Origin: Candidatus Calditenuis fumarioli
GTDB taxonomy: Archaea > Thermoproteota > Nitrososphaeria_A > Caldarchaeales > Calditenuaceae
Direction of reading: 5' to 3'
NCBI GenBank assembly: GCA_030059665.1
Contig: JANVYR010000001.1
Location: forward strand, 241,184 to 305,183
DNA length: 64,000 nucleotides
Position 1 is the first letter of the stretch. Each line of letters starts with the position of its first letter. The notes under the pieces were generated by a model. That model searched no databases. It worked only from the letters and a program-made list of their open reading frames with translations, and had not been told where the DNA came from. Below, piece by piece: positions 40,348 through 48,902 of the stretch. Both the position numbers and the translations under genes were made by a program.

Positions 40348-40896
40348 TCAACCAGACTCCGCGGGGACGAAGGCGTAGGTCAGGTAGTTCTCCGGCATCC
40401 TCCGCTCGACCACCAGCCTCACGTCCATGCCGATCTTGATCTGACTCGGATCCTTCGCCTTGAGCCAGGCGAGCACGTTGAAGCCCTCCTTCATCCGTGC
40501 GATGGCGACGACGTAGTCATCGTAGTGCATGAAGCTGGTGGGCTTGACGTTGATGACCGTGTACGTCAGCAGCTTCCCGGGCCCCTCGATCGGCCTCCAC
40601 TCCATCTCGGTGCTGCCGCATTTCGAGCAGTCCGCCTGCGGCGGGAAGAACCTGAAGCCGCACGATTTGCACTCGGTGTAGAGGACCTGGTCCTGCTGGA
40701 GCCCCTCGAAGAACCGCTGGATCCGCTTGACGGGGATCAGGTACCTGAGCCTGAGCTCGCGTTGGTCGAAATACAGCGGGTCGCCCGTCTTCTCGTCCCT
40801 GACGATGGGCAGGCCCGTCCTGACCTTCTCCTGTTCGACCGATTCGAGCCACATCTTGATGAAAGCCTCGATCTGGTCCCTGGGGATGCCGCTCAT
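40348..40896 (-). CDS. DUF35 zinc-ribbon/OB-fold protein with N-terminal extension
   Basis: 182 residues. A rubredoxin-like zinc ribbon (TECKSCGFRFFPPQADCSKCG, two CxxC, about residues 74-93) is followed by an OB fold (LLTYTVINVKPTSF, NVLAWLKAKDPSQIKIGM). This is the DUF35 family that bridges thiolase and HMG-CoA synthase or assists steroid aldolases, probably by channelling CoA thioesters. Here the usual helical hook is expanded to about 70 residues and no thiolase gene is adjacent, so its partner must be elsewhere. It is probably co-transcribed with the phosphatase (13-nt gap). Confidence 0.85.
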   Translation of the reverse strand: MSGIPRDQIEAFIKMWLESVEQEKVRTGLPIVRDEKTGDPLYFDQRELRLRYLIPVKRIQRFFEGLQQDQVLYTECKSCGFRFFPPQADCSKCGSTEMEWRPIEGPGKLLTYTVINVKPTSFMHYDDYVVAIARMKEGFNVLAWLKAKDPSQIKIGMDVRLVVERRMPENYLTYAFVPAESG

Positions 40897-40941
40897 TTCG
40901 CACTAATTCAGCTCCCGCGGTATATCCGTCTATCGCGACGA

Positions 40942-42123
40942 TTACGGACCGCGGGCCTCTGTCACGTCGGCCCTGAGACCGAGGGCGGCGAGCGCGAGCA
41001 CCGGGAGCGCGATCAAGGCCATCGTCCCAAAGGGGCCGGTCGGCAGACCCGAGGCAAAGATCAGCGCGGAGAGCGGAGACCCGACCGCAACGCCGAGCAG
41101 ACCAGATGCGTTCAGGATCCCTGAGGCCGTTCCCCTGACCTCGCGGGGCAGCGAGAGGGCGATGTAGCTCGAAGCGTGGAAGACGAAGCCGAGGGCCACC
41201 GAGAAGACCAGAGCCGCCATCAGCCTCATCCAGGACGCCTGGACTCCTAGCTGGAGGAGGGCGGAGCTCGCAGAGACGGCCACGAGTCCGACCGTAAGCG
41301 CGGCGTTCGGCCTCCACTTCCCTGCGACCCTGGAGGAGGCGAAGAAGAACGGTATCGAGAGGCCCGTGGAGACGGCCATGAACACCCCTATCTGGGCCGC
41401 GGCCGACCTCTCGTCCATCCCTACCGCCTTCACGAGCAGCGAGGGCAGGGTTCCAACGACACCGCCGATGACGAGGTAGAGCGCGAGCATCGAGAGGGAG
41501 GCCGTGACCACCGGTAAGGCGAACTCCGATATGCCGTGTCCCCGACCGCGATCTTCGTCGATGACCGCGCTCTCTGGCTGCAGGGGCCTAGCGATGAGAG
41601 CGTACACGCAAACGGCCGCTGTGATCGCCGCTACCGTGGCGTAGACGCCGCCAAACCCGTACCTCAGAACCAGCGCCGTGGCGGAACCTGAACCCATCAC
41701 GATGGAGATCGCGACGAAGGTCCAGAAGACCGCGAGCGTTCTACCCAAGGTCTGCCGGAATACGTCACCGATCGCGGCGAGGGCGGATGGGACGACGAAC
41801 GAGTCGGAGACCGCGTGGAGCGCCCTGAAGACCAGCAGGTGAAGCGGTGTGGGCGAGTACGCGTAGCCCATCATCACGGCCGCGTCCACGAGGAGTCCCA
41901 TAATCATGGGCCGAGTCCTTCCTATCCTGTCGACGACGATCCCAGCTATCGCGCTCATCGGAATCGCGATCATCGAGTACAACGCCGCGATGACCGAGGC
42001 CAGCAACTCGTCGGCGCCTAGCGAGAGGGCGTGTGAAGCTATGACCGGTGAGATCATCGATGTGTCGATCAGCGACGCGAACCCTATCGCCCCTACGCCG
42101 GCTATCGACCTCGCTGATGCCAC
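40942..42123 (-). CDS. Major facilitator superfamily transporter
   Basis: About 393 residues with 12 transmembrane helices. The loop after helix 2, GIVVDRIGRTRPMIMG, is the MFS signature (GxxxDRxGRR-like). The central loop (about 185-205, RPLQPESAVIDEDRGRGHG) splits the two halves. Substrate unknown; drug/H+ antiport and small organic acid transport are both possible. A minus-strand CTTATAG box at 42147-42153 lies 27 nt before GTG 42123, which is preferred over GTG 42135. The downstream DUF35 gene on the same strand is 45 nt away. Confidence 0.88.
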   Translation of the reverse strand: MASARSIAGVGAIGFASLIDTSMISPVIASHALSLGADELLASVIAALYSMIAIPMSAIAGIVVDRIGRTRPMIMGLLVDAAVMMGYAYSPTPLHLLVFRALHAVSDSFVVPSALAAIGDVFRQTLGRTLAVFWTFVAISIVMGSGSATALVLRYGFGGVYATVAAITAAVCVYALIARPLQPESAVIDEDRGRGHGISEFALPVVTASLSMLALYLVIGGVVGTLPSLLVKAVGMDERSAAAQIGVFMAVSTGLSIPFFFASSRVAGKWRPNAALTVGLVAVSASSALLQLGVQASWMRLMAALVFSVALGFVFHASSYIALSLPREVRGTASGILNASGLLGVAVGSPLSALIFASGLPTGPFGTMALIALPVLALAALGLRADVTEARGP

Positions 42124-42146
42124 GCCCGGATCCACAGGAGTGCACT

Positions 42147-42153
42147 CTATAAG
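42147..42153 (-). promoter_or_regulatory. TATA box for MFS gene
   Basis: CTTATAG on the minus strand, 27 nt before GTG 42123 but only 15 nt before GTG 42135; it decides for the shorter protein. Confidence 0.5.
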
Positions 42154-42250
42154 CTTGCGGTTTCGTCAACAATCGGGCAGAGGATTGTGGAAACCACCAA
42201 AGTGAAACCGGAACCGAGCCGAGCGATCTCAGACCGGACGGAGGGTGGGG

Positions 42251-42841
42251 CTACCGGGAGGCGAGCGCTATCCTCTCCTGCTCGACCTTCTTCTTGATCG
42301 CGTAGCTCCTCACGTCGTTGGAGGCGGCCGCGATGATCTCGTCGGCGAGCGCCTCGTCGATAGTCCTCACGTTCCTGAAGGAGCTGAGCCGGGCCCCCTC
42401 TGCCAGCCACCGGAGGGCCAGGTCGAGCCTCCTCTGGGGAGAGATATCGACGGCCTTGAAGTAGGTGATCCCTCCGTAGGTCACCCTCGTGGTGTCCTCC
42501 CGCGGCGCGGCGTTCTCTATCGCCCTCACCAGGACCTGGATCGGGTTCTCCCCAGTCCGGAGCTGGATGATGTGGAGCGCGTTCAGGACTGCCCTCAGCG
42601 CCTTCTGCTTCTTGCCCCCGTTCTTCCCCGGCCTCATCAGCATGTTGGCGAGCCTCTCGACGACGTTCACTTTCGCTTTCCCGAAGCGCCGGTGCTCGTG
42701 CCTCCCTCCGCTGTGTGGCAGCACGATGGGTGAGAGCGCTATGTACGCCCTCAGCCCAGGGTCCCTCACCTCGACCTGCGAGAGGTCCCACTGGTGGAAC
42801 AGCCTGAGCGGCGGCAGCCTCACCTCTTCCTCCTGCGCCAA
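42251..42841 (-). CDS. rps7: 30S ribosomal protein S7
   Basis: 196 residues of the archaeal/eukaryal S7 (uS7) type. [24 protein letters not shown] with [30 protein letters not shown] is the RNA-binding helical core (shown in part), and [22 protein letters not shown] is the C-terminus near the E site. The N-terminal extension (to about residue 50) is archaeal. S12 and elongation factor genes, usual neighbours, are not here, so the str operon is split. It is divergent from the tRNA-Arg gene. Confidence 0.95.
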   Translation of the reverse strand: MAQEEEVRLPPLRLFHQWDLSQVEVRDPGLRAYIALSPIVLPHSGGRHEHRRFGKAKVNVVERLANMLMRPGKNGGKKQKALRAVLNALHIIQLRTGENPIQVLVRAIENAAPREDTTRVTYGGITYFKAVDISPQRRLDLALRWLAEGARLSSFRNVRTIDEALADEIIAAASNDVRSYAIKKKVEQERIALASR

Positions 42842-42946
42842 CCCGGAGCATTCCTGAGGCCCCGTTATGTAAACCTGAGCGGACGGGGGAGGGGAACGCT
42901 GGGAGGACCGTCACGGTTAATGAGGCGGCGCGAGCTTTCGGTCTTG

Positions 42947-43021
42947 GGGCCCGTGGCCTAGCCTGGATAAGGCGGCGGCCTCCTAAGCCGCAGATCCCCG
43001 GTTCAAATCCGGGCGGGCCCG
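42947..43021 (+). tRNA. tRNA-Arg (CCT anticodon)
   Basis: 75 nt. The acceptor stem GGGCCCG pairs with CGGGCCC, followed by discriminator G; the D arm is GCCT/AGGC; the anticodon stem GCGGC/GCCGC closes loop CTCCTAA with anticodon CCT (42982-42984); the T arm is CCCGG TTCAAAT CCGGG. There is no intron and CCA is not encoded. It reads AGG, by far the commonest arginine codon in the surrounding genes. Confidence 0.95.
42982..42984 (+). other. Anticodon of tRNA-Arg
   Basis: CCT, within loop CTCCTAA. It decodes AGG. Confidence 0.9.
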
Positions 43022-43287
43022 TGGGTATCTAATGGCAATTCGCAGGGAATGAGGGAGCGGATTTTGAAGTTTGTAACGACGCGACCGCAGATGGTGTGCC
43101 CACTCTCCAGCGCCGATCAGATGGATTCGGGGCCGTCTACAGCTCCATTGATAATAGAATACCGTTATTCGGCCCGACTTTCGACAATCCGTCGTCTTCG
43201 CTTTGGCAATCCGCAAGGGCGATTACATGCTCCTTCCCCATCTGAGGCCCTCAAACGGAAAACGCAATATGACGCCAATGGAGGCCG
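43022..43287. other. 266-bp AT-richer gap after tRNA-Arg
   Basis: The stretch from the tRNA 3' end to the next gene is visibly richer in A and T than the rest of the window. Open frames on both strands lack the AGG/GTC/CTC codon habits of neighbouring genes, so I call none. No copy of the tRNA 3' end, which would mark an integrated element, was found. It carries a TATA-like CAATATG near 43266 for the following gene. Confidence 0.4.
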
Positions 43288-44196
43288 GTGGCGTTGAGGA
43301 CGCTGATCGGGTCGGGCGCCGTCGAATCGCTAGAAGCCTGGCACGAGGCTGACGCCATCAAGGTCAGGGTGAGGCTCAGGTCCGGAGTTCACGTGAACTC
43401 GGTCACCACCGGTCTCCTACGCTACATGTTCGGCGGGTATCTCGATCCGTTCACGTTCACAATGCAGCACACGGAGGTGGATTTCCTCGAGGTCGAGCAA
43501 TCGAATCCGATTACAGCGCGGAGCGGCGAGCTGGAGCTCGCTATCCCTGCCGGGCGAGTAGCGCGAGGGATGCTGTGGGAGTACGAGACGATGGGGACTA
43601 TAGTGGCCCCTGGGTTGAAGGTTGACCTCAAGGGAAGGCCTGACGTAGTGGTGATGCTGATGAGACCTCCAGGGCCTGACGCTCGCATCGTTGCAGACAA
43701 GAGCAGGCTAACGGCGTCGTCCGGTGACGGGTGGGCGTTCGCCGGGTTGGAGAGCTCCCCGAGCGGCGGGCTGAGGATCGAGGTCACCTCGGGTGGTCGC
43801 GGCTTCAGCGGGGTCAAGGTGGAGGTCAGGAGGAGCGTCGAGTGGTGCCCGATGTACACGACGATGTTGAACGAGATCTCCCAGGTGGAGAAGATCGCCT
43901 CCTTCGAGCCCGGCAGCCCGGGTGTAGTCGAGTGGCGCCCCGATTACCCCGTGTACGAGCCCTTCCTGGCGGCGCTCTCAACCCAGCCGAGTTACGACGA
44001 GATCCTGAGGTTGCTGGACATGATGGGCATCGAGGCCCGGCGCGACCTCTTCCGGATGATGATAGTTCTGGGTAGGCCCCACTACGTCCTCGCGGACCTG
44101 AAGCCGGTTAGGACGAAGCTGAGGGTCTGCATGAGCAGGCGTCTGAGGAGGGACGTCGTCGACGAGACCGAGCTCCGGCTTGAGGGCCTGGAGTAG
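43288..44196 (+). CDS. Hypothetical protein (about 300 residues)
   Basis: 302 residues, not recognised. The first 200 residues are predicted beta-rich with an early segment VRVRLRSGVHVNSVTTGLLRYMFGG and a Gly/Ser loop region around 150-165; the last 90 residues are helical (YDEILRLLDMMGIEARRDLFRMM). No signal peptide or membrane helix is visible. GTG 43288 or TTG 43294 is the start, after a TATA-like CAATATG near 43266. Its stop is 23 nt before the likely start region of a Cys-rich radical SAM gene, and both may be co-transcribed. Confidence 0.65.
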   Translation: MALRTLIGSGAVESLEAWHEADAIKVRVRLRSGVHVNSVTTGLLRYMFGGYLDPFTFTMQHTEVDFLEVEQSNPITARSGELELAIPAGRVARGMLWEYETMGTIVAPGLKVDLKGRPDVVVMLMRPPGPDARIVADKSRLTASSGDGWAFAGLESSPSGGLRIEVTSGGRGFSGVKVEVRRSVEWCPMYTTMLNEISQVEKIASFEPGSPGVVEWRPDYPVYEPFLAALSTQPSYDEILRLLDMMGIEARRDLFRMMIVLGRPHYVLADLKPVRTKLRVCMSRRLRRDVVDETELRLEGLE

Positions 44197-44237
44197 CAGG
44201 AGCCCGTGGATCCTCTTATTTGCGTCCATCGCAACCG

Positions 44238-45377
44238 ATGCTGGAGGGGATAGCGACCAGTGCGGTCTGCGGAACCACCTCCGCCCTGATATCGAGGTCG
44301 ATAGGCGTCTGCAAGAGGTGCCTCGTCGAGTCGGAGAAGGGGCTCGAGGTGGCCATCTCCAACCACAGGCGCTTACGTTCGGAGTTCGGGCTCCCTCCTG
44401 AACCTCCGAGGACGAAGGGAGGGCTGCCGTGCAACCTCTGCGCCGCGAACTGCGTGATCGGTGAGGGCGAGGCTGGTTACTGCGGCATCAGGGGTGTCGG
44501 GAACGGAAGGCTCTGGAGCCTCTCGACGACGGAGCAGGGCCTCCTCCACTACTACCTCGACCCTCACGTGACCAACTGCTGCAACGCCTGGTGGTGCCCC
44601 GCTGCCACGGGTTGCGGCTACCCGAGGTACGCGGTCACCAGCGGTCCCGAGGTCGGACACTTCAATCTCGCGCTGTTCTTCTACGGTTGCTCCTTCAACT
44701 GCCTCTTCTGCCAGAACTGGACCCACAAGGTACTGAGCTGCGGTAAGCGCGTTTCCGCCAGGGAGCTCGTCGAGCTCACCCTCTCGAACCCAAGGATCAC
44801 CTGCTGGTGCTGGTTCGGTTGGTCGCCAGAGCCGCAGCTGCCGTTCGCGCTGAACGCGTCGAGGCTCCTGGTCGAGTCGAAGGGAGAACGGGTCTGTAGG
44901 ATTTGCTGGGAGTGGAACGGCGACGGACATCCCGCGCTGGTCAGGAGGGCGGCCGAGCTGTCGCAGGTTACGTGCGGGAACGTGAAGTTCGACCTGAAGG
45001 CGTTCGACGGGAGGGTGCACGTGGCCCTGACTGGGATGAGCAACAGGCGGACGCTGGAGAACTTTGAGCTGGTCTGCAGGGAGTTCTTCGACGCCCGGCC
45101 CGAACCTCCGGTTCTCGGCGCCACCACGCTCCTGGTGCCGCACTACGTAGACGCCGAGGAGGTCTCGAGGATAGCGGAGTTCATCGCGAGCATCGACGAC
45201 CGCATCCCCTACAGCCTACTGGTCTTCCACCCAGACTTCAGGATGGACGACGTCCCCGTGACGCCGGAGAGGCAGGTCTGGGAGTGCTACAGGGCTGCGC
45301 GGAGGCACCTCAAGAGGGTGAACGTTGGGAACCTGCACCTGCTCTATTGGCCGGCAGGGATTCGCCCGCTGGCGTGA
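44238..45377 (+). CDS. Cysteine-rich radical SAM enzyme (PflA/AmrS-like)
   Basis: 379 residues. The radical SAM cluster motif is CSFNCLFCQN (CxxxCxxC). Upstream are further cysteine groups: CKRCLVE, LPCNLCAANCVIGEGEAGYCG, and NCCNAWWCPAATGCG, similar to the N-terminal cysteine region of AmrS/PflA-like enzymes but richer. After the motif, ITCWCWFGWSPEPQL replaces the usual SAM-binding Gly-Gly-Glu-Pro loop with a Ser-Pro-Glu-Pro version. Extra Fe-S clusters or glycyl-radical activation are possible, but no glycyl-radical enzyme is nearby. ATG 44238 is preferred over TTG 44220 from the TATA-like TCTTATTT upstream. Confidence 0.82.
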   Translation: MLEGIATSAVCGTTSALISRSIGVCKRCLVESEKGLEVAISNHRRLRSEFGLPPEPPRTKGGLPCNLCAANCVIGEGEAGYCGIRGVGNGRLWSLSTTEQGLLHYYLDPHVTNCCNAWWCPAATGCGYPRYAVTSGPEVGHFNLALFFYGCSFNCLFCQNWTHKVLSCGKRVSARELVELTLSNPRITCWCWFGWSPEPQLPFALNASRLLVESKGERVCRICWEWNGDGHPALVRRAAELSQVTCGNVKFDLKAFDGRVHVALTGMSNRRTLENFELVCREFFDARPEPPVLGATTLLVPHYVDAEEVSRIAEFIASIDDRIPYSLLVFHPDFRMDDVPVTPERQVWECYRAARRHLKRVNVGNLHLLYWPAGIRPLA

Positions 45378-45393
45378 TCATCAAAGATATCCT

Positions 45394-45402
45394 GATATTA
45401 TG
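45394..45402 (+). promoter_or_regulatory. TATA box and symmetric flanks for padR operon
   Basis: GATATTATG, 27 nt before ATG 45425. AGATAT (45385-45390) and ATATCT (45417-45422) are mirror halves bracketing it; such symmetry could be a PadR autoregulatory operator. Confidence 0.5.
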
Positions 45403-45424
45403 CGAATTCTCGCGACATATCTGG

Positions 45425-45919
45425 ATGAGGTGGTTCTTCGGACCGGGACCGTGGCACGGGTTCAGGTGGATCACACGGGGGGACATGAGGATACTGGTCC
45501 TGGAGGCGCTCGCCGACGGACCGAAGAGGGGGTACGAGGTGATCAAGGCCATCAGGGACAGGTTCCACGGCCTTTACTCGCCCAGTCCCGGAGCGGTCTA
45601 CCCGACGCTTCAGCTCCTGGAGGACGAGGGGCTCGTGGCGTCTGAGGTCCTGGACGGCAAGAGGGTCTACCGGATAACGGACGAGGGCAGGAGGTTCCTC
45701 GAGGAGCGGAAGGACAGGGCGCGGGAGCTGCTCGAGAAGGGAAGGAAGGTGATGGGCGCGGAGGCCGCTGAGCTGATGGACGCCGCGCGCTCGCTGGCAT
45801 TGACGGTCTTCCAAGCCTACGCGACGCTTCCGCCGGAGAGGTTGCTCGAGGTGGCGGAGGTCCTGAGGGAGGCGAGGGTCAAGGTCCTGAGGGTGATAGG
45901 AGGGGGAGGGAGCGGTTGA
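45425..45919 (+). CDS. PadR-family transcriptional regulator
   Basis: 164 residues. A winged helix with ILVLEALADGPKRGYEVIKAI, SPSPGAVYPTLQLLEDEGLV and GKRVYRITDEGRRFLEER is the PadR signature; the C-terminal helix pair (about 105-160) is the dimer arm. An unusual aromatic N-terminus (MRWFFGPGPWHGFRW) precedes it. ATG 45425 is chosen over longer frames because a TATA box lies 27 nt upstream. The stop overlaps the ABC ATPase start (TTGA), so it is the first gene of a three-gene operon and probably its repressor, responding to an exported compound. Confidence 0.9.
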   Translation: MRWFFGPGPWHGFRWITRGDMRILVLEALADGPKRGYEVIKAIRDRFHGLYSPSPGAVYPTLQLLEDEGLVASEVLDGKRVYRITDEGRRFLEERKDRARELLEKGRKVMGAEAAELMDAARSLALTVFQAYATLPPERLLEVAEVLREARVKVLRVIGGGGSG

Positions 45920-46911
45920 GGGCGATAGAGGCGGAGGGCCTCAGGAAGGTCTTCGGGAGAGTGGTGGCGCTCGACGGCGTCTCCTTCACCGTCGAGGAGG
46001 GGGAGGTCTTCGGGCTCCTCGGCCCCAACGGCGCCGGGAAGACCACGACCATCAGCATCCTCACCACCCTGATCAGGCCGACCTCCGGATCGGCTAGGGT
46101 CTGGGGCTACGACGTCAGGACCGAGACCTCCAAGGTGAGGAGCGTGATAGGCCTTGTACCCCAAGACCTGACGGTGGACGACGAGCTCACCGGGCTCGAG
46201 AACCTGAGGCTGATGGCCGCGCTCTACCACGTCCCCAAGGACGTCGCGGAGCGGAGGATCGAGGAGGTCCTGGAGCTGGTGGACCTCAAGGAGGCAGCGG
46301 GGAGGAGGGTCGAGACCTACTCGGGAGGGATGAGGAAGAGGCTTGAGCTGGCGGCAGCGCTCGTCCACAGACCCAAGGTCCTCTTCCTCGATGAGCCGAC
46401 GCTCGGGCTCGACGTGCAGACCAGGGCCCACATCTGGGACTACATCAGGAGGCTGGTGAGGGAAGAGCAGCTGACGGTGCTGATGACGACGCACTACATG
46501 GACGAGGCCGACGCCAACTGCGACCGGATAGCCGTCATCGATCGGGGGAGGATCATGGCCATAGGAACCCCGAGGGAGCTGAAGGTGAAGCACGGGTCCG
46601 ACGTGATAGAGCTGGAGGTGCAGGGCGACGGCTTTGACCTGCAGAACCTGGTGAAGGGCGTGGAAGGCGTGACGGACGTCCGCGTCTCGGGCAACAGGAT
46701 CTCGGTCAGGGTCGTCAGGGGCGAGGAGGTGCTGCCGGAGCTGATGCGGAGGATGATCTCGAGCGGCCTATCGGTGAGCAGGATCGAGATGAGGAGGCCG
46801 ACGCTCGACGAGGTCTTCATCGCGCTCACGGGCCGCAGCATCAGGGAGGAGCAGGGGAGCTGGGAGGAGGTCTTCAGGCAGTCGATGAACGTCAGGAGGG
46901 TGAGGGCTTGA
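45916..46911 (+). CDS. ABC-2 type exporter ATPase (DrrA-like)
   Basis: 331 residues. Walker A GPNGAGKTTT near 36, signature TYSGGMRKRLELAAALV, Walker B VLFLDEPTLGLD and switch TTHYMDEAD are intact. The extra C-terminal domain (about 225-320) with EVFIALTGR is typical of daunorubicin-resistance type ATPases. TTG 45916 overlaps the padR stop; the next start overlaps too. With the permease it exports drugs, lipids or antibiotics; the substrate is not defined. Confidence 0.92.
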   Translation: MRAIEAEGLRKVFGRVVALDGVSFTVEEGEVFGLLGPNGAGKTTTISILTTLIRPTSGSARVWGYDVRTETSKVRSVIGLVPQDLTVDDELTGLENLRLMAALYHVPKDVAERRIEEVLELVDLKEAAGRRVETYSGGMRKRLELAAALVHRPKVLFLDEPTLGLDVQTRAHIWDYIRRLVREEQLTVLMTTHYMDEADANCDRIAVIDRGRIMAIGTPRELKVKHGSDVIELEVQGDGFDLQNLVKGVEGVTDVRVSGNRISVRVVRGEEVLPELMRRMISSGLSVSRIEMRRPTLDEVFIALTGRSIREEQGSWEEVFRQSMNVRRVRA

Positions 46912-47774
46912 TGGGCGAGGTATCCGCGATAATGGGGAGGGAGCTCCGGAAGTGGGTGAGGTCACCGCCACTGCTGGTGATGGCCCTCGTCCAGCCCCTC
47001 TTCTGGATGGGCCTCTACGGCAAGGCCTTCAACCTCACGGGCCTCTTCTCGGTCCCCGAGGACGTGCTGAGAACGCTTCCGCCCGAGTCGACGAAGGTGG
47101 TGGCGGAGCTCTTCAACAGCATGGCCGTCCGCCTCTTCGGATCTCCTGGGACGGATTACTTCTCCTTCGTCGCGATCGGGATGACCTCGGTCATCGTGCT
47201 CTTCGTCTCAGTCTTCAGCGGGATGTCCATCGCCTGGGACAGGAGGCTCGGCTTCCTGAACAAGCTGCTGGTGGCGCCGATCAGGAGGTCCTCGATCGTG
47301 ATGGGGAAGGTCCTGGCGTCCTCTGTGAGGGCATTCATCCAGTCGTCGATGGTGCTGCTCATGGGGCTCGCTCTGGGCATGAAGCTGTCTCCGGCCTCGC
47401 CGTTGCTCGTCGCAGGGGCCCTCGCCTCGATCTTCCTCCTCGCGATCTCGCTCTCATCTCTGGTCATAGCCATCACGCTCAGGCTCCGGAGCTGGGAGTA
47501 CCACATGGCGGTCGCGAACCTGCTGAACCTCCCGCTGATGTTCACCAGCACGGCCCTGTACCCGCTGAACCTGATGCCCGATTGGATGAGACCGCTCGCC
47601 ACGATCAACCCGCTGACGCACACAATCGAGCTCCTCAGGGGCGCGCTGCTGTACGGTAACTCCCTGGACATCGCCGCGTATCAGTTCCACCTGGCATACC
47701 TCGCGGCCTTCGCACTGCTGGCAGCCGGCCTCGGCTCCTACCTCGCCAACAGGTACCTGACCGCGGAGAGGTGA
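46911..47774 (+). CDS. ABC-2 type exporter permease (DrrB-like)
   Basis: 287 residues. Six transmembrane helices in the ABC2_membrane pattern; the coupling region GFLNKLLVAPIRRSSIVMGKVL and the final LNPLTHTIELLRGALL-like motif (here INPLTHTIELLRGALLYG) are diagnostic. A 60-residue loop after helix 1 (about 40-80) is extracellular. ATG 46911 overlaps the ATPase stop (TGATG). It forms the channel of the PadR-regulated exporter. Confidence 0.92.
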   Translation: MGEVSAIMGRELRKWVRSPPLLVMALVQPLFWMGLYGKAFNLTGLFSVPEDVLRTLPPESTKVVAELFNSMAVRLFGSPGTDYFSFVAIGMTSVIVLFVSVFSGMSIAWDRRLGFLNKLLVAPIRRSSIVMGKVLASSVRAFIQSSMVLLMGLALGMKLSPASPLLVAGALASIFLLAISLSSLVIAITLRLRSWEYHMAVANLLNLPLMFTSTALYPLNLMPDWMRPLATINPLTHTIELLRGALLYGNSLDIAAYQFHLAYLAAFALLAAGLGSYLANRYLTAER

Positions 47775-47775
47775 G

Positions 47776-48693
47776 TCACCCCAGACCTCCGAGAACCCTC
47801 TCGATGACCTCGGCCTTGGAGAAGGGCGCCAAATCCCTCAGGTCCTGGCCGGTGCCGACGAAGAGGATGGGCTTCCGCGTCGCGTAGCAAAGGGATATCG
47901 CGGTCCCTCCCTTCACGTCGCTGTCGAGCTTCGTGAGCACGACGTAGTCCACACCCACGTAGGCGTCGAACTGCCTCACCTGCTCCACCGCGGCGTTCCC
48001 GGTCAGCGCGTCTCCGACGTAGATCACCCTCTTGGGCATGGCGACCCGCTTGATCTTCCTCATCTCCTCGAGGAGGTTCCTGTTCAGCTCGGACCGTCCC
48101 GCGGTGTCTATGAGGACGACGTGGGCCCTGCTAGACCTGGCCGATGCGATGGCGTCGACCGCAACGGCCGCTGGGTCCGCGCCGTACCGCTGGCTGACGC
48201 ACCTCACCCCAACCCTCTCCGCGAGGGTCCGCATCTGCTCGATCGCCGCCGCCCTGAAGGTGTCTGAGCAGGCGATCACCGGTGTCAGGCCGGATTCCTT
48301 CAGGAAGAGGGCCAGCTTCGCGACGGTCGTGGTCTTGCCGCCTCCGTTGGGGCCGACGAAGAGCACGGGGTACGGCTCGCCGGTCGAGGAGTGGTAGGCC
48401 TCGATCTCCCTGACCAGGGCCTTCGGGTCACCCTCGATCAGCGTCTCCTCCAGGGCTTTCCTGAGCGCATCCACGACGACGCTCCTCCTGTCCGAGAACC
48501 TCGCCACCCTCTTTCCCCTCAGGGCCTCAATCACCTTCTCCGTCAGGAACTCGGAAGCCTCCACGGAGACCTCGTTCGCTATCAGGGCGATCCTGAACTC
48601 CTCGAGCAGTTCACCGAGCTTCTGGTCCGTGAGCTCCTCAGTCGCGACCGATTCGACCAGGCCCCTGAAGGCCCTTCTCAGACCCTCGAGCAA
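47776..48693 (-). CDS. ftsY: Signal recognition particle receptor FtsY
   Basis: 305 residues, lacking the long acidic A domain of bacterial FtsY, as in archaea. The N domain (1-95) precedes the G domain with VLFVGPNGGGKTTTVAKLA (G1), CSDTFRAAAIEQM (insertion box), VLIDTAGRSELN (G3), VLTKLDSDVKGG (G4) and FVGTGQDLRDL (G5). One difference is GGG in the P-loop (GPNGGGKTT versus the usual GxNGxGKTT), which remains compatible. The start is TTG 48693. It lies downstream of prefoldin alpha on the same strand, a common archaeal order. Confidence 0.95.
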   Translation of the reverse strand: MLEGLRRAFRGLVESVATEELTDQKLGELLEEFRIALIANEVSVEASEFLTEKVIEALRGKRVARFSDRRSVVVDALRKALEETLIEGDPKALVREIEAYHSSTGEPYPVLFVGPNGGGKTTTVAKLALFLKESGLTPVIACSDTFRAAAIEQMRTLAERVGVRCVSQRYGADPAAVAVDAIASARSSRAHVVLIDTAGRSELNRNLLEEMRKIKRVAMPKRVIYVGDALTGNAAVEQVRQFDAYVGVDYVVLTKLDSDVKGGTAISLCYATRKPILFVGTGQDLRDLAPFSKAEVIERVLGGLG

Positions 48694-48902
48694 AGCAGAC
48701 CCGCCTTGTCGAAGTGAATAGGGCCGTAATCAAGGTGACAACTGCGGTGCGGTGAACCTTCCTTCCCTCCTCACCGGTTACAGCTCTCCCGGTTGATCAG
48801 CCGATGGTCCTCGCTCGACCGCTCTCAGATGATCGATGTGGAATTGCCGGTGAAGGGCTCAGAGGGTAATGCGCTCCGAGGCGCGTGCAGCTCCCTGACC
48901 GT
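48694..48902. other. 209-bp gap between ftsY and prefoldin alpha
   Basis: No ORF with coding character or tRNA is visible. L18Ae (LX), which often sits in this cluster, is not here. A minus-strand GGTGAGGAGGG (ribosome-site-like) lies about 70 nt upstream of ftsY without a following start. It probably holds the ftsY promoter. Confidence 0.35.

Noticed and set aside
43049-43297. 82-residue frame after the tRNA
   Set aside because: Codon use is unlike neighbours, there is no ribosome site and no recognisable sequence.
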